A stretch of DNA of 33,828 nt from Phycicoccus sp. (GCA_017993715.1 JAGOME010000050.1:1-33828), one strand, 5' to 3'. Shown: positions 9,122-17,338, counted from the first letter of the stretch. Program-made: numbers and translations. Notes: generated by a model from the sequence alone, not told the origin.

Positions 9122-10171
9122 GTGACCGATCATCTGCCCATGCCGTCCAGAAGCCCGGTCCTCTCGGTGCGGATCGCGGCCACGGGTGTGAGCACGCCTG
9201 AGCGCGTCATCACCTCCACCGCCCTCGATGATCAGTACGGGCGGGCGGCCGGCACGACCCAGGCGAGATCCGGTGTCGTGGCGCGCCGCTGGGTCGCCCC
9301 CGGAGTGACCACCTCGGCCCAGGCCGCTGCCGCGGTCCGATCCGCACTCGATCGGGCCGGGTGGGACGTCACCGAGCTCGACGCGCTCGTGGTCACCTCC
9401 GCCGTGCCCGAGCAGCCGATGCCGACGACAGCCGTGCTCACCCTGGGTGCTCTCGGCATCGGCGGTGGCGCTGTTGAGGCGGTCGACGTCAACATGGCCT
9501 GCTTGGGTTTCCTCAAGGGACTCCAGGTCGCCGCTCAGCACATCGCCCTCGGCTCCTGGCGGCGCGTCGCCGTCGTCTCCTCCGAGCTCGCCTCGCGTGG
9601 GCTCAACCATGCGGACATCGAATCCAGCGCCCTCTTCGGCGACGGCGCCGGGGCTGCCGTGCTCGAGGCGACGCCGCGTGAGGGACCGGTCGGCGAGGCG
9701 ACATTCGCCAGTGCCTTGGTGGCCACCCGCTTCGCGACCTATCCGCAGGGTGCCCATCTCTGTGAGATCGCTGCGGGGGGCACCCGCCGCAATGTGTTCG
9801 ACCCGCCGGCCGACGACACGGACTACCTGTTCCGGATGAATGGCCCGGGAGTGATGAAGCTGGCCATGCGACACCTGCCGCCCTTCCTCGACCGGGTCCT
9901 GGACGAGGCGGGCGTGGCGCGGGCCGACCTCTCCCTCGTGGTCCCGCATCAGGCCAGCGGGCTGGGGCTGCGCTACCTGCGCGAGAAGTTGGGATTTCCC
10001 CCGGGCCAGGTCGTCGACATTCTGGCGACCCACGGCAACCAGGTGTCTGCGTCTATCCCGACCGCGCTCGACGCCGCCATCGCGTCCGGCCGGCTCCACC
10101 GGGGCGACCTCGTGCTCCTCCTCGGGACCGGCGCCGGCCTTACCCTGGGCGCGGTCCTGCTCCGGTACTGA
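9122..10171 (+). CDS. 3-oxoacyl-ACP synthase III-like condensing enzyme (FabH/OleA-like)
   Basis: Condensing enzymes of this type join two acyl thioesters through a cysteine. The catalytic triad is complete: Cys127 in VNMACLGF, His276 in VPHQAS, and Asn306 in HGNQVSAS. The 349-residue length is normal. It is probably not the housekeeping fabH: no acpP, fabD or fabF lies nearby, and it heads a locus with adenylation, hydrolase, reductase and glycosyltransferase genes. The segment MACLGFLKGL is closer in look to OleA (ACLAFINGM) than to FabH. At the position matching OleA Glu117, just before a P-[ST]-T-A motif, I read Met100, although a Glu lies nearby at 97. GTG 9122 follows a -10 box by 6 nt; ATG 9140 is a possible shorter start. 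The MBL gene follows after 10 bp. Confidence 0.85.
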   Translation: MTDHLPMPSRSPVLSVRIAATGVSTPERVITSTALDDQYGRAAGTTQARSGVVARRWVAPGVTTSAQAAAAVRSALDRAGWDVTELDALVVTSAVPEQPMPTTAVLTLGALGIGGGAVEAVDVNMACLGFLKGLQVAAQHIALGSWRRVAVVSSELASRGLNHADIESSALFGDGAGAAVLEATPREGPVGEATFASALVATRFATYPQGAHLCEIAAGGTRRNVFDPPADDTDYLFRMNGPGVMKLAMRHLPPFLDRVLDEAGVARADLSLVVPHQASGLGLRYLREKLGFPPGQVVDILATHGNQVSASIPTALDAAIASGRLHRGDLVLLLGTGAGLTLGAVLLRY

Positions 10172-10181
10172 AAGGCCCCCC

Positions 10182-11024
10182 GTGACCCAGGTTCATGTCG
10201 AGCTGTTCGACACCGGCGCTTGCCGCCAGAGCGGTCATCTCATGCGGCGCAGCGCCTCGTGGGCGCGCACGGACATCCCCGCGTATGCCGCCGGGATCGT
10301 CCATCCCGGTCACGGCGTCCTGGTCGTCGACACCGGCTACACGCAGCGGTTCCTCACCGCGAGCGAGCGAATGCCGGGGCGCGCGCATCGCTGGGCCACC
10401 CCGCCGGTCCTCCCGTTCCCGCCTGCGCTCGTGGACCAACTGGCCGTCCGCGCCATCCAGGCCGACGACGTCCGGCATGTCGTGGTGACCCACGCCCATG
10501 CCGACCATGCCAGCGGCCTGGTCGACTTCCCGCAGGCCACGGTGCACATGTCAGGGCATGAGCTGCCGGAGAACTGGCAGCACATGTCGACCCTGCAGCA
10601 TCTCCGCCACGGCCGCCTCGTCGGGGTCCTCCCCAGCGATCTGCCCGAGCGGACCGCGCCGGTCGAGGCGCACGCCCTGGTGCCGACCGGTCTGCGGGCA
10701 CTCCCCGAGGGCTGGGACCTCCTCGGGGACGGCTCGGTCCTCGTGCTCTCCCTGCCCGGACACACGGCCGGTCACATCGGGGTCTACCTGCCCTACACCC
10801 AGGGGGCTCCAGTCCTGCTCGTCGGCGACGCGGCCTGGCATCGGGATGCCTTCGTCGCCGATGACCTCCCCCCGCGCGTGATCGTGGGGGGGATGGCCGA
10901 GCCGACGGCCTATGTGAGCACGATCGCTGCCCTCGCCCAGGTCCACCAGGACCACCCCGAGGTTGCGATGGTGCCGGCCCACTGCGCGCAGTCCGCCGCG
11001 CTCGCCCGGACCGCCTTGCGGTGA
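10182..11024 (+). CDS. Metallo-beta-lactamase-fold hydrolase (lactonase-like)
   Basis: The 280-residue cytoplasmic protein has the full dinuclear metal set: THAHADH (His104, His106, Asp108, His109), His194 in LPGHTAGH, Asp216 in GDAAW, and His267 in PAHC. The layout (first strand VHVELFDTG, motif at about 104, no beta-lactamase extras) is that of the AHL-lactonase-like branch, although esterase or thioesterase activity is possible. It starts 10 bp after the condensing enzyme and ends 3 bp before the adenylating enzyme, so all three are surely one operon. In context it may hydrolyse a thioester or lactone formed by its neighbours; this is inference. Confidence 0.83.
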   Translation: MTQVHVELFDTGACRQSGHLMRRSASWARTDIPAYAAGIVHPGHGVLVVDTGYTQRFLTASERMPGRAHRWATPPVLPFPPALVDQLAVRAIQADDVRHVVVTHAHADHASGLVDFPQATVHMSGHELPENWQHMSTLQHLRHGRLVGVLPSDLPERTAPVEAHALVPTGLRALPEGWDLLGDGSVLVLSLPGHTAGHIGVYLPYTQGAPVLLVGDAAWHRDAFVADDLPPRVIVGGMAEPTAYVSTIAALAQVHQDHPEVAMVPAHCAQSAALARTALR

Positions 11025-11027
11025 GCC

Positions 11028-12326
11028 GTGACGGGTGAGCGGGTGCGCACGCTCGTCGCGTATGCGGCGACCCGCCGTCGTCGGTTCGCGGACCGGTCAA
11101 CGCTGGAGGCGTGGCAGGAGCGCCGACTCGCGCACGTTCTGACGCGGGCGCGGACGGCATTCGCCTATCACCGTGAAGCCCTGCCCGCTGGCCCCGTGAC
11201 GCTGGCCGATGCGCCGGTGCTCACCAAGGACGTGTGGCTGGAGCGGTTCGCGGACCTCAATGCCGCCGGGCTCCCGCTGGCGGCGTGCCTGGCCCTCGCG
11301 CGGGCGGCCGAGGAGCGGCGGGACTTCTCCGCGACCGTCGGCGGGCTGTCGATCGGTCTGTCGAGCGGGACGTCGGGGCGGCAGGGGGTCTTCCTCACGA
11401 GTCCCGCTGAGCGCGCCCGCTGGGCCGGGAACATTCTGGCTCGGGCGCTGCCTGACGGACTGGGCACGCGGGCTCGCGTCGCGCTCGTGCTCCGGGCCGG
11501 CGGTCCCCTGTATGACGCCGTCGGGAGCCGGCGGATTGCGTTCCGGCACATCGACTTGCTCGCTCCCTGGGATCGGCAGCTCGAGGAGCTCGGGTCCTTT
11601 GATCCGACGATCCTCGCGGGACCACCGGCTGCCTTGGCGCGATACGCCATGGCGGCACGGGCCGGCCGGATTCCGCTGTCTCCCAGCGTGATCTACTCGG
11701 TGGCCGACGTCCTCGATCCGGACGTCGAGGCGTCGATCAGCGCGACCTTTGGGGTGCCGGTGCGGCAGATCTATCAGGCAACCGAGGGCTTCCTCGGGAT
11801 CAGCTGCGGGCACGGCACCGTGCACCTCAACGAGGACCTACTCGTCATTGAGCGTGAGGTGATCGACGCTGCCAGCGGGCGCTTCGTGCCGATAGTCACG
11901 GACCTGTGGCGCACGAGCCAGGCAGTCATCCGCTACCGGATGGGTGATGTGCTGGTTCCGCGTCGGGGCCCGTGCCCCTGTGGCTCGGTGCTGGCCGGCG
12001 TGGAGCGCATCGAGGGGCGTGAGGACGATGTGCTGACTCTGCCCGAGGCCCGGGGAGAGTCCTTACTGCCCGTCTTCGCCGACGCGGTGCGGGCCGCGGT
12101 GCTGGGCGTGCCTGGCGTGACGGACTTCCGCGCCATCCAGGCACGGGAAGGCTCGATCGGGCTGGCGGTCAGGCCAGCGGAGCTCTTTCCGCGGGCAGCC
12201 GAGGCGCTGCGGCAGTGGAGCGCTCGCTCGGGGGCGCGACCCCCGAGCGTCCACCCCATCGCCTGGCCGGTCGAGGAGCCCGGCGCCAAGGTCAGGAGAG
12301 TCCGCCGCGCCGGCCCGCGCCGGTGA
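11028..12326 (+). CDS. PaaK/F390-synthetase-like adenylate-forming enzyme
   Basis: Adenylate-forming enzymes activate a carboxylate as acyl-AMP and then pass it to CoA or another acceptor. The 432-residue product shows the Ser/Gly/Thr-rich loop GLSSGTSGRQG (about 110-120), the YQATEG motif (249-254), RYRMGD (302-307), and a CPCGS motif (316-320), all as in the phenylacetate-CoA ligase/coenzyme F390 synthetase branch; databases call such proteins F390 synthetase-related or CoF synthetase. It is shorter than acyl-CoA synthetases of about 550 residues. The true substrate is unknown. It starts 3 bp after the MBL gene, and its 3' end overlaps the convergent glycosyltransferase gene by 35 bp. Confidence 0.82.
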   Translation: MTGERVRTLVAYAATRRRRFADRSTLEAWQERRLAHVLTRARTAFAYHREALPAGPVTLADAPVLTKDVWLERFADLNAAGLPLAACLALARAAEERRDFSATVGGLSIGLSSGTSGRQGVFLTSPAERARWAGNILARALPDGLGTRARVALVLRAGGPLYDAVGSRRIAFRHIDLLAPWDRQLEELGSFDPTILAGPPAALARYAMAARAGRIPLSPSVIYSVADVLDPDVEASISATFGVPVRQIYQATEGFLGISCGHGTVHLNEDLLVIEREVIDAASGRFVPIVTDLWRTSQAVIRYRMGDVLVPRRGPCPCGSVLAGVERIEGREDDVLTLPEARGESLLPVFADAVRAAVLGVPGVTDFRAIQAREGSIGLAVRPAELFPRAAEALRQWSARSGARPPSVHPIAWPVEEPGAKVRRVRRAGPRR

Positions 12327-13578
12327 GGTGGGCGTCGACAGCCCGGGCTGTGGCGTCGAGCGGGTCACTGTCCCTCACGGCCATCCGCAGTCGATGCCGA
12401 GCGGAGGCGTCGAGTCCGGACAGGACCGTCTGCAGCTGACCGATCGAGCGGGGAGAGCCGAGATCCCGGGTCCTTAGGGCGACGCCCGCGTGCACAAGGC
12501 GGGCCGCGAAGTCCGGCTGGTCGTAGTCCCGGGGCCACACCAGGGCGGGGAGCCCCGCCCGCAGTGTCGAGTAGGCGATGCCCGCCCCGCCGTGGTGGAT
12601 GACCGCTTCGAATGCCGGGAGGGCCGCGTCATAGGGCAGGTAATCGACGACGTGGATCCGGCCGTCCACCGTCGTGGTCGTCGATGGCGGGGCACCCGGC
12701 GCCGGAGGGTGACCCCACGTGACGACGAAGTCGTGAGTGGGGATCTCGCCGGACAGTCGGCGGACCCGGGCCAACAGGTCGGTCTTGGCCCAGGTCAGGT
12801 GCGTCCCCAGCGTCACCAGGATCCGGGGGCGCACGGAGTCGAGGATGCCCGGGAGGTGAGGATCCGGCTCTGGGGCAGCCGTGATCGGCCCGATGAGCGA
12901 GAGTGCGGCCGGCCACGATCGGGGGAACTCGAGCTCGGGGAGGCCGAGGCCCAGAATGGCGGTAGGCGAGTACGAGGCCTCGGTCCCATCAGGGCGATAG
13001 ATGCTCGTTCCGAGCCGATCGAGGTGCTCCCGGAAGATGATGCCGAAGGTGCGCTTGACGGTGCGCGTCAGACCGCGTCCGAGGGCATCCCGGGCGCGCG
13101 CGCCCGCATGGGTGGGTGGGAGCCAGCCGCCGCAGTAGGCCGGTGTCCCCGAACGAGTCTCGAGGGCGAACGGGGTCGGCATCGACGTGATCCAGGGCAG
13201 CGATCGTTCGGCCGCGACGAGTCCGGCCACCGGGGCGGTGAAGTCGGCGAGCACGAGGTCGGGCTGGAGGCGATCGGTGAGGGTGCGCAGCTCGGCCAGG
13301 ACGACTGGCATGAGGTCGATATTGGCCTTGAGCTGCTGACCCATCCGGATCGGGTTGCTCCCCACGCGCCGAGGCGTGTCGGCGATGCGTTCCAATGCCG
13401 TGGGGTCAGAGGTGAGCACGGGGGCCACGTCGAAGCCGAGGTCGCGCAGGAGCGGCACTCGCGCTGGTGCGGTGACAAAGATTGGCTCGTGTCCCCGCTC
13501 CCGCAGGTGGCGTCCCATCGCCATGAGGGGGTTGAGGTGACCGGAGAAGGGCGGGGCGACGAGCAGGAGTCGGCTCAT
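12292..13578 (-). CDS. GT1-family (MGT/UGT-like) glycosyltransferase
   Basis: The 428-residue protein has the two Rossmann domains of GT-B glycosyltransferases. The N-terminal acceptor domain starts LLLVAPPFSGHLNPLMAMG. The C-terminal donor domain contains the nucleotide-sugar signature HHGGAGIAYSTLRAGLP at about residue 325, followed by WPRDYDQPDFAARL. Such enzymes move sugar from a UDP- or dTDP-donor to a lipophilic acceptor (macrolides, carotenoids, sterols). Its start overlaps the stop of the upstream hydrolase-like gene as ATGA, so translation is coupled. It is the last gene of the minus-strand arm and collides with the adenylating-enzyme gene end. Confidence 0.88.
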   Translation of the reverse strand: MSRLLLVAPPFSGHLNPLMAMGRHLRERGHEPIFVTAPARVPLLRDLGFDVAPVLTSDPTALERIADTPRRVGSNPIRMGQQLKANIDLMPVVLAELRTLTDRLQPDLVLADFTAPVAGLVAAERSLPWITSMPTPFALETRSGTPAYCGGWLPPTHAGARARDALGRGLTRTVKRTFGIIFREHLDRLGTSIYRPDGTEASYSPTAILGLGLPELEFPRSWPAALSLIGPITAAPEPDPHLPGILDSVRPRILVTLGTHLTWAKTDLLARVRRLSGEIPTHDFVVTWGHPPAPGAPPSTTTTVDGRIHVVDYLPYDAALPAFEAVIHHGGAGIAYSTLRAGLPALVWPRDYDQPDFAARLVHAGVALRTRDLGSPRSIGQLQTVLSGLDASARHRLRMAVRDSDPLDATARAVDAHLTGAGRRGGLS

Positions 13579-14273
13579 GGCGGATCTTGCAGGTGCGGTC
13601 GGGTCGACAGCTCCGCGGAGAGGCCCGTGACGAGCGCGACGACGCCCGGGTCGCCGCTGTAGTCGAGGTGTCCGGCCTCGACGACGTGGTCAACCGCACC
13701 ACGAAATCCCCACTGTGAGAACCGATCTCGTCGGCCCTGGATGACCGTGAGGCTGGTGTCGAGATCATCAGTGCCGCCAGGCAGGGGCGCGGGCGTCATC
13801 ACCGGGCCGAGGGCGATCAGATCGACGCGCAGCCCTCGCGGGATCCGCAGGGCTGGGCGCGCCTGGACCCACAGGTGCAGTCCGCTGCTCCCGGTGATGA
13901 CGAGCACCTGCTCGCTGGTGTGGTCGACCTGGGCCTGGAGCGCCCGGGCGATCTGCGCCCGGAACTGACGATCGAACCGTGCGGCCCGGAACTGGGCGGC
14001 ATTGCGGATCGACGCCAACGGCAACGGCTCCGGGCCCGGCCACGGTGTCTCGAGGAGTTCGCAGTGGTACGGGAAGCCGGACCTGACGGGGTGATAGCCG
14101 TGGGCCGCGACCGCGGTCAGCAGGGCATCCTGGCGTGGGCTCAGGCGGCTGTGGCGCCACGAGCTCTGTCCCGTGAGGAGCAGGACCCGACGCTCCGTCA
14201 CCGATCGGCCGTCGCGTCCGGTCACGAGGAATCCGTCGTCGGGCAAGGCGGCGAGGGTCTGGGTCCAACGCAC
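13575..14273 (-). CDS. Putative alpha/beta-hydrolase-fold protein of the biosynthetic locus
   Basis: I do not recognise a named family. The 232-residue product has an alpha/beta-hydrolase outline: an early strand RRVLLLTGQSSW, a strand-turn VLVITGSSGLHLW (about 122-134) that could carry the nucleophile Ser although the motif is not a textbook GxSxG, then VIQGRRDRFSQWGF with a possible acid Asp (about 181) and VVEAGHLDYSGD with a possible His (about 200). It lies between two glycosyltransferases and is coupled by ATGA to the next one. The start is a GTG, with no visible ribosome-binding site and a 14-bp gap from the previous stop. A hydrolase, thioesterase or acyltransferase role is inference. 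Confidence 0.6.
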   Translation of the reverse strand: MRWTQTLAALPDDGFLVTGRDGRSVTERRVLLLTGQSSWRHSRLSPRQDALLTAVAAHGYHPVRSGFPYHCELLETPWPGPEPLPLASIRNAAQFRAARFDRQFRAQIARALQAQVDHTSEQVLVITGSSGLHLWVQARPALRIPRGLRVDLIALGPVMTPAPLPGGTDDLDTSLTVIQGRRDRFSQWGFRGAVDHVVEAGHLDYSGDPGVVALVTGLSAELSTRPHLQDPP

Positions 14274-14287
14274 GAGGAGGGCGCTGC

Positions 14288-15436
14288 TCAGCCGTAGTGG
14301 ATGGTGCCGTCGGAGACGTCAATGGGCCGGTCGCGCCACTGCAGCCTGTGGGGTCGGACCAACGATGAGATCAGGTGGACGGGGGTGAGGAGTTCGGCCA
14401 GGACCCCCTCGGCCACAGCCACAGGGGGGCTGGTCGCCCCGGTGACTCGGGAGACGAGGGCGAGGGCGGCAGCATTCTTGATCGTCATGGTGGTCAGCAG
14501 GGCCGCGATGGCCACCGGTGACCCGCCGCCGATGACGACGGACGCGAGAGGGAGTACCGACGGCACGACGACCAGGCCGATCAGCCGGGGGTCGCGCTGC
14601 TCAGAGAGCAGCCGTCGCGCAAAGAGCAGCCAGCGACGCTGGAGGGCCACGTAGCGGTGGGCATCGGGCACGGTGGTCGCCAGCGGGTGTGTCACGGCAC
14701 TCTGCACGATGCGCAGACCAGCTCGGCGATAGAGCTGGGCGAGCTCGTAGTCGTCACACAGTCCCCGCTCGATGGCGGCAAAGCCGCCGAGCGCCTGCAG
14801 CTCGTCGCGGCGGGTCAGCGAGAACATGCCGTTGATCGTCACCGGGGGACAGATCTGGGCCATCGGCAGATACGTCAGCAGGGCGTTGCCGTTCACGAAT
14901 CCGGCGACGAGTCGCGACCACAGCGTGGCGCCGCGCCGGTAGACGGGAATGCCGGTCACGAGGTCGCCGCGACTCAGCTCGCCGACAGCGGCGCCCAGGG
15001 CGCCTTCGGGCAGAACGGTGTCGTCGTCGAGGACGGCCACGAGCTCGCGGCATTCCGTCAAGGCGCGGGCGAGTTTGTACACCTTGGGATTGGCCCCCTG
15101 CGGGACCGGCGGCATGAGGTCGACTCGGACCTGGCCATGGCGAGCAGCCAGGCGGGCGCAGATCTCCTGGGCCACCGGGTCGTCCTCATCGACAAGCCAG
15201 CGGAGCTCGGCATCCGGGTTGGCGATCGCGTTCTCGGACAACATGTCCTCGAGCTGGGGATCACCTGATCGGATGGGCTGCAGGACGCTGACCCGGCCTG
15301 GCGGAGTGACGGCCGGGGCCGGAGGATGGGCGCGTAACGCGCGTGCGGCCAGAGCGAAGCGCACGGCATACGCAATGCCGTAGACGGCGGTGAGGCCGAC
15401 CGCGACCCCACCCCGGCGGGATGCCCTGTCAGTCAC
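14288..15436 (-). CDS. GT2/GT21-type glycosyltransferase (ceramide glucosyltransferase/HpnI-like)
   Basis: The product (382 residues from GTG 15436) has an N-terminal membrane segment (GLTAVYGIAYAVRFALAARA), a GT-A catalytic domain with DEDDP (about 82), LDDDT (about 135), CDDYELAQL (about 226) and the QRRWLLFARR motif (about 265), followed by hydrophobic C-terminal helices. The D-D-D-(Q)RRW set is that of the GT21/HpnI group, which glycosylates membrane lipids. The GTG at 15436 overlaps the epimerase stop by 8 bp and is preferred to the upstream open frame, whose composition is shadow-like. The likely acceptor is a lipid at the inner face of the membrane; identity unknown. Confidence 0.82.
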   Translation of the reverse strand: MTDRASRRGGVAVGLTAVYGIAYAVRFALAARALRAHPPAPAVTPPGRVSVLQPIRSGDPQLEDMLSENAIANPDAELRWLVDEDDPVAQEICARLAARHGQVRVDLMPPVPQGANPKVYKLARALTECRELVAVLDDDTVLPEGALGAAVGELSRGDLVTGIPVYRRGATLWSRLVAGFVNGNALLTYLPMAQICPPVTINGMFSLTRRDELQALGGFAAIERGLCDDYELAQLYRRAGLRIVQSAVTHPLATTVPDAHRYVALQRRWLLFARRLLSEQRDPRLIGLVVVPSVLPLASVVIGGGSPVAIAALLTTMTIKNAAALALVSRVTGATSPPVAVAEGVLAELLTPVHLISSLVRPHRLQWRDRPIDVSDGTIHYG

Positions 15437-16430
15437 GGACCGTGTCCCGCCGCCAGGCGACGAGCCGCTCGACTGCCGTATCGAGTGGGATGAGGGGCGG
15501 GCCGAGCAGGTCGCGCTGGCGGGCGATGTCGAACGTCTTGGACCACGCAAACATGGCCACCCCGAAGCGGGTGATCGGCGGCTCGCGATAGCGCAGGAGG
15601 CGGGCCGAGACGACCTCGGCGAGCCCCGCCCCGGCCATGGCGACCCGCACGGGAACTCGACGGCGAGGGGCTGGGACGCCGAGCCTGTCCAGGACGTCGA
15701 GGAGGAACGGATAGAGCGGGACCGGCTCGCCGTTGGTCACGTTGATGGGCCCGGTGACGCTGCGTTCGACGGCGGTGAGGATGGCGTGTGCCGTCGTGTC
15801 GACATCGGTGAGATCGCACTGGACGTCGTCACCGTCGGGACGCGTGAACAGCGGCAACTGACCCTTGCGGGCCGCGGCGATGAGACGCGGGAGGAGCACC
15901 GTGTCGCCGGGGCCGAACACCGCGCGGGGGCGGATGATCGTGGACATCCCGGCATACCCCTCGACGAGCCGCTCACCCGCGCGTTTGGTGCGTGAGTACA
16001 TGTTGATCTGCGCGGCATCCGCGGGGATCGGGCTCGCCTCGGTCAGGCCAAGCTGGTCGGCCCGTCGGTAGAGGACGCTGGACGACGATACGTAGACCAG
16101 GTGGGGGACGTCGTGACGCGAGGCCCAGTCGGCCATGTGGCGGGTCGCGCCGACGTTGGCCGCCTCGAAGGCCGCGGGATGAGCCCAGGGCGAGGCCAAG
16201 GCGGCGGCATGGATGACGGCGTCAGGGGGGCCCCGGAATGCCGTGAGCACCGGGGCGAGCCCGGCGTCCAGGGCATCGGCATCGGTGAGGTCCACCCGTG
16301 CGTAGTGGTCGACCGGATGCGCGGCGTCCGGCTGGCGGCCGAGTCCCGCGACGGTCCAACCGCGCTCGCGGGCTTGAGCGACGATGCGTCCGCCGATGAA
16401 GCCGTTGGATCCAGTGACGAGCAGCCGCAC
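15429..16430 (-). CDS. NAD(P)-dependent epimerase/3-beta-HSD-type reductase
   Basis: The 333-residue product is an extended short-chain dehydrogenase: nucleotide-binding GSNGFIG (7-13) after VRLLVT, the strand VIHAAALASP, the SSSSVLY segment and the catalytic YSRTK (Tyr144, Lys148). The C-terminal half fits 3-beta-hydroxysteroid dehydrogenase/OleD-like members as well as sugar epimerases. Next to a condensing enzyme and an adenylating enzyme, a beta-keto-acid reductase role like OleD is attractive, but nucleotide-sugar epimerisation for the glycosyltransferases is equally possible. The start GTG 16430 is chosen because it puts the Rossmann motif at residue 7. It lies 10 bp after the TRIC gene. 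Confidence 0.8.
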   Translation of the reverse strand: MRLLVTGSNGFIGGRIVAQARERGWTVAGLGRQPDAAHPVDHYARVDLTDADALDAGLAPVLTAFRGPPDAVIHAAALASPWAHPAAFEAANVGATRHMADWASRHDVPHLVYVSSSSVLYRRADQLGLTEASPIPADAAQINMYSRTKRAGERLVEGYAGMSTIIRPRAVFGPGDTVLLPRLIAAARKGQLPLFTRPDGDDVQCDLTDVDTTAHAILTAVERSVTGPINVTNGEPVPLYPFLLDVLDRLGVPAPRRRVPVRVAMAGAGLAEVVSARLLRYREPPITRFGVAMFAWSKTFDIARQRDLLGPPLIPLDTAVERLVAWRRDTVRD

Positions 16431-16440
16431 GCTGCCGAGT

Positions 16441-17103
16441 CTAAGCAGGGTCGACGGGCTCTGCCCGTTCGGGCTGGTCCGCCCACCCTCGGGGAGGCCG
16501 GGGAGCGTTGAGCCCCAAGCGAACCCCGACCATCCGGATGGCGAAGCACACGGCGGCGGCCCAGAGCGCTGCGGGCAGCCCGTAGACCCCGAAGCGGTCG
16601 GCCGCGACGACAACCGTTGCCGCGAGCATCGCCGGGATCGCATAGAGCCCGCTGGTGAGGACGACGGCGACGCGGCCGAGCAGGGCGTCCCGCAGGGTCC
16701 CGCCGCCGACGGCGGTGATGACACCGAGCAGGATCGCCTGCGCTGGGCCGACCCCAAACGTCAGCGCCTTGGTGGCCCCCGTCACCGCGAACAGGCTCAG
16801 CCCCATGGCGTCAAAGGTGATGACCGGCCAGGAGTCCGCCTCGAGGCGCCAGGCGAAGAGGAAGGCGACCAGGCTGCCCAGAGCGGCCGTGAGGAGGTAG
16901 CGCCAGTCGCTGAAGGTCGCTGGGGGTAGGGCCCCGATGAGGATGTCGCGCACGATCCCGCCCCCGAGGGCGGTCACCATGCCGAGCGTGAGTACGCCGA
17001 AGACGTCGAGCCGAGCCGCCCGGATGGCGGCCAGGGCGCCACCGAGCGCGAAGGCGAAGGTGCCGGCGAGGTCGAGACTGAGCAGGAGCAGGGACGGGTC
17101 CAC
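16441..17103 (-). CDS. TRIC-type (UPF0126/YicG) cation channel family membrane protein
   Basis: The protein has about seven membrane helices arranged as two repeated halves, each with a Gly-rich motif followed by Arg-Asp: GGGIVRD in the first half and GGGTLRD in the second. This is the signature of prokaryotic TRIC (trimeric intracellular cation) channels, formerly UPF0126. GTG 17103 is preferred because the first helix then begins VDPSLLLLSLDLAG; GTG 17142 would add 13 residues. It lies 10 bp before the epimerase gene and is the first gene of the minus-strand arm. It may simply be cotranscribed rather than part of the pathway. Confidence 0.87.
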   Translation of the reverse strand: MDPSLLLLSLDLAGTFAFALGGALAAIRAARLDVFGVLTLGMVTALGGGIVRDILIGALPPATFSDWRYLLTAALGSLVAFLFAWRLEADSWPVITFDAMGLSLFAVTGATKALTFGVGPAQAILLGVITAVGGGTLRDALLGRVAVVLTSGLYAIPAMLAATVVVAADRFGVYGLPAALWAAAVCFAIRMVGVRLGLNAPRPPRGWADQPERAEPVDPA

Positions 17104-17150
17104 CGGCCTATTCAACCGGTCATCGGGGCTGCGAGCTCCCACCGTGACCA

Positions 17151-17338
17151 GTGGCCGCCGAGGAGGAGGTGCTGACCGTCGCGCGTGCGGCCGGTCTGGT
17201 GCGGGCGGACATCACGGCCATGCGCTTCCAGCTGGGACTGGGACGGTGACGCGACCGCTGCCGGTGGCGGACATGCCCGAGCTGGACGATCACCTGGACT
17301 GGATGGTCGAGCTCTACATCCGGGGTTTGCGCCCCTGA
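17151..17338 (+). pseudogene. Possible C-terminal remnant of a TetR-family regulator, frameshifted
   Basis: Two short overlapping frames together resemble the end of a TetR regulator. The first (17151-17249) contains ARAAGLVRADITAM, like the AGxVRADxT segment common in TetR ligand domains. The second, one frame over (17246-17338), ends HLDWMVELYIRGLRP, a typical TetR tail. The first frame stops where the second begins (GTGA). There is no DNA-binding domain. The resemblance is by eye only and may be chance. Confidence 0.3.

Noticed and set aside
9122-10171. Housekeeping fabH for fatty-acid initiation
   Set aside because: No acpP, fabD, fabF or accessory genes are adjacent, and the neighbours are adenylating enzyme, MBL hydrolase and glycosyltransferases.
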